From Erysipelotrichales bacterium (GTDB lineage: Bacteria; Bacillota_I; Bacilli_A; Erysipelotrichales; Erysipelotrichaceae): a stretch of DNA of 64,000 nt. The stretch is taken from assembly GCA_910576855.1 (NCBI GenBank), contig CAJTJP010000003.1, forward strand, positions 62,001 to 126,000, given 5' to 3'. The position numbers were made by a program, and so were the translations under genes. Under the pieces are notes generated by a model. It was not told the DNA's origin, searched no databases, and saw only the letters and a program-made list of their open reading frames with translations. This document shows, piece after piece, positions 63,045 through 64,000 of the stretch (its first letter is position 1; every line of letters starts with the position of its first letter).

Positions 63045-64000
63045 TCAATGTTCCAGCTGTTCGCTGTATTCCTCCCATAATGCCATCAAATGTTCGATTT
63101 CATTATGGACGTCATCAATCTTTTCATCCAGCTCATTCATCTTTTGATAATCATGATAATATTCAGGTTCAAAGCGAAGCTCACGAAGTGCTTCCAATTC
63201 CTCCTCCTTCGCTTCGATTTGTTTTTCCAGTTTAGAGATCTCCTTACCGTAATTAATAAGACGAGGTGCCTTTCCTTTACTTTGTTTTTCTGTCTTAGCG
63301 CTTTGCTTCACCTCTGTCTTAGTTTGATCCTTCTCCATATACTCTTGATAGGTAAGCGGATAATACGCAGCCTTACCTTCATCTATCACAAGAATCGCAT
63401 TGGCAATTTTAGAGATGAAATAGCGGTCATGAGAAACGAACAGCATTGTGCCCTCATAGCCGTTCAAGGCATTCTCTAAGGCTTCTTTGCCTAAAATATC
63501 CAAATGATTGGTGACCTCATCCAAAATCAGGAAATTCGGCTGCGCAAGCACGAGCTTAACAAGCGAAAGGCGTACCTTTTCACCGCCGGATAAACAGTCC
63601 ACCTGCTTCAGCACATCCTCACCGTGAAACAGAAAATTCCCGAGGATCGTTTGTACCTGTGTCCTTGTCAGTGAATCGTATTGGTCCCAAACCTCCTCCA
63701 ATACCGTCTTATGGGAATGAAGCTGCGCCAACTCCTGATCAAAATAGCCCACTTCAATCTGATGTCCGAATAAAAAGCTGCCCGATAACGGCTTGACTTG
63801 TCCCATCAAGGTTTTGACCAGTGTTGACTTACCTTTACCGTTAGGTCCCAAAACAGCGATTTTAGCTCCCTGCATGATTTCAAGATTCACTTCGCAAAGC
63901 TCGCTGTCATAACCGATTTTCAGTTTTTCGATTTCCAATACACGCTTTCCGCCCTTGATTCTCGGAATAAAGCGGGCATGAAAACTTGACGTATCTGCCT
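63045..64000 (-). CDS. ABC-F ATPase, C-terminal part (cut by window edge)
   Basis: The reading frame stays open to the window edge, past the TTG at 63938, so the 5' part is missing. The visible part holds the linker end and the second ATPase domain: Walker A VLGPNGKGKSTLVK, signature CLSGGEKVRLSLVK, Walker B NFLILDEVTNHLD, switch His in FVSHDRYF. A coiled-coil C-terminal extension follows (about the last 90 residues, Lys/Glu-rich). ABC-F proteins lack membrane domains and act on the ribosome, either in translation rescue or antibiotic resistance; the subclass cannot be told from this half. Confidence 0.92.
   Translation of the reverse strand, partial: ADTSSFHARFIPRIKGGKRVLEIEKLKIGYDSELCEVNLEIMQGAKIAVLGPNGKGKSTLVKTLMGQVKPLSGSFLFGHQIEVGYFDQELAQLHSHKTVLEEVWDQYDSLTRTQVQTILGNFLFHGEDVLKQVDCLSGGEKVRLSLVKLVLAQPNFLILDEVTNHLDILGKEALENALNGYEGTMLFVSHDRYFISKIANAILVIDEGKAAYYPLTYQEYMEKDQTKTEVKQSAKTEKQSKGKAPRLINYGKEISKLEKQIEAKEEELEALRELRFEPEYYHDYQKMNELDEKIDDVHNEIEHLMALWEEYSEQLEH

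Noticed and set aside
1-64000. CRISPR arrays, prophage, insertion sequences, tRNA and rRNA genes
   Set aside because: No spaced identical repeats, transposase or phage proteins, CCA-ended cloverleafs or rRNA segments were recognised. The long repeats are the surface genes and their leaders.

Overview
The window looks like chromosomal DNA of a low-GC, endospore-forming member of the Bacillota. The gene content fits the Erysipelotrichia / Clostridium innocuum-type lineages best, but that is inference. Sporulation and germination genes are present (spoIIE-, spoIID-, spoIIQ- and spoVAF-like), as are Gram-positive wall genes (tagO/wecA-like, mreB/mbl) and a mannose-family PTS. Several large secreted proteins end in sortase-type tails. 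I see no rRNA, tRNA, CRISPR array, insertion sequence or prophage.

Layout. 0-6.8 kb: a giant cell-surface protein gene (minus strand) and the first 206 nt of a second one running off the left edge. 6.9-9.2 kb: three small genes of unknown role. 9.2-15.3 kb: an amino-sugar PTS locus (IIB-IIC-IID; IIA-YajC-AgaS) split by a divergent AraC-type regulator. 15.4-20.9 kb: small membrane proteins, a GNAT acetyltransferase, a Sel1-repeat protein, a candidate type I toxin-antitoxin locus at 18.5-18.8 kb, a very Cys-rich protein, a polysaccharide deacetylase and a zinc-ribbon protein. 21-30.6 kb: an Ala/Lys-rich protein, lipid kinase, signal peptidase I, CLC channel plus ParB-like protein, a DUF4143 ATPase, an rRNA uracil methyltransferase, a membrane protein and an ECF transporter S component with a structured leader. 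30.9-38.4 kb: SpoIIE, two paralogous surface proteins, TagO-like and MreB/Mbl. 38.6-45.3 kb: a 2117-residue EEP-GH20 surface enzyme. 45.4-49.4 kb: SpoIIQ, SpoIID, an orphan AraC-type response regulator, a DUF1146 protein and a membrane protein. 49.5-61.2 kb: two more giant surface proteins. 61.5-64 kb: SpoVAF-like protein and the end of an ABC-F ATPase.

The most interesting structure is the surface-protein system. Nucleotides 1-206 are identical to 54490-54695, so the giant-gene pair at 49.5-61.2 kb appears to have a second copy at the left edge, in the same orientation. Every giant gene has the same roughly 200-nt leader: promoter, a terminator-like hairpin whose stem is kept by compensatory changes, and a GTCTAC-N4-GTAGAC-type palindrome just upstream of the ribosome binding site. 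The EEP-GH20 gene has two copies of the palindrome, a terminator-like hairpin and a near-consensus cre site in its promoter. This suggests a co-regulated surface regulon controlled after transcription initiation. The giant proteins are mosaics: variable heads, near-identical central regions in two of them, and near-identical aspartate-rich stalks in all three.

A second compact system is at 18.49-18.82 kb. A 23-residue hydrophobic peptide gene and a short convergent RNA share a bidirectional terminator, and short repeats place antisense pairing at the toxin leader and coding region, as in par/fst-type loci.
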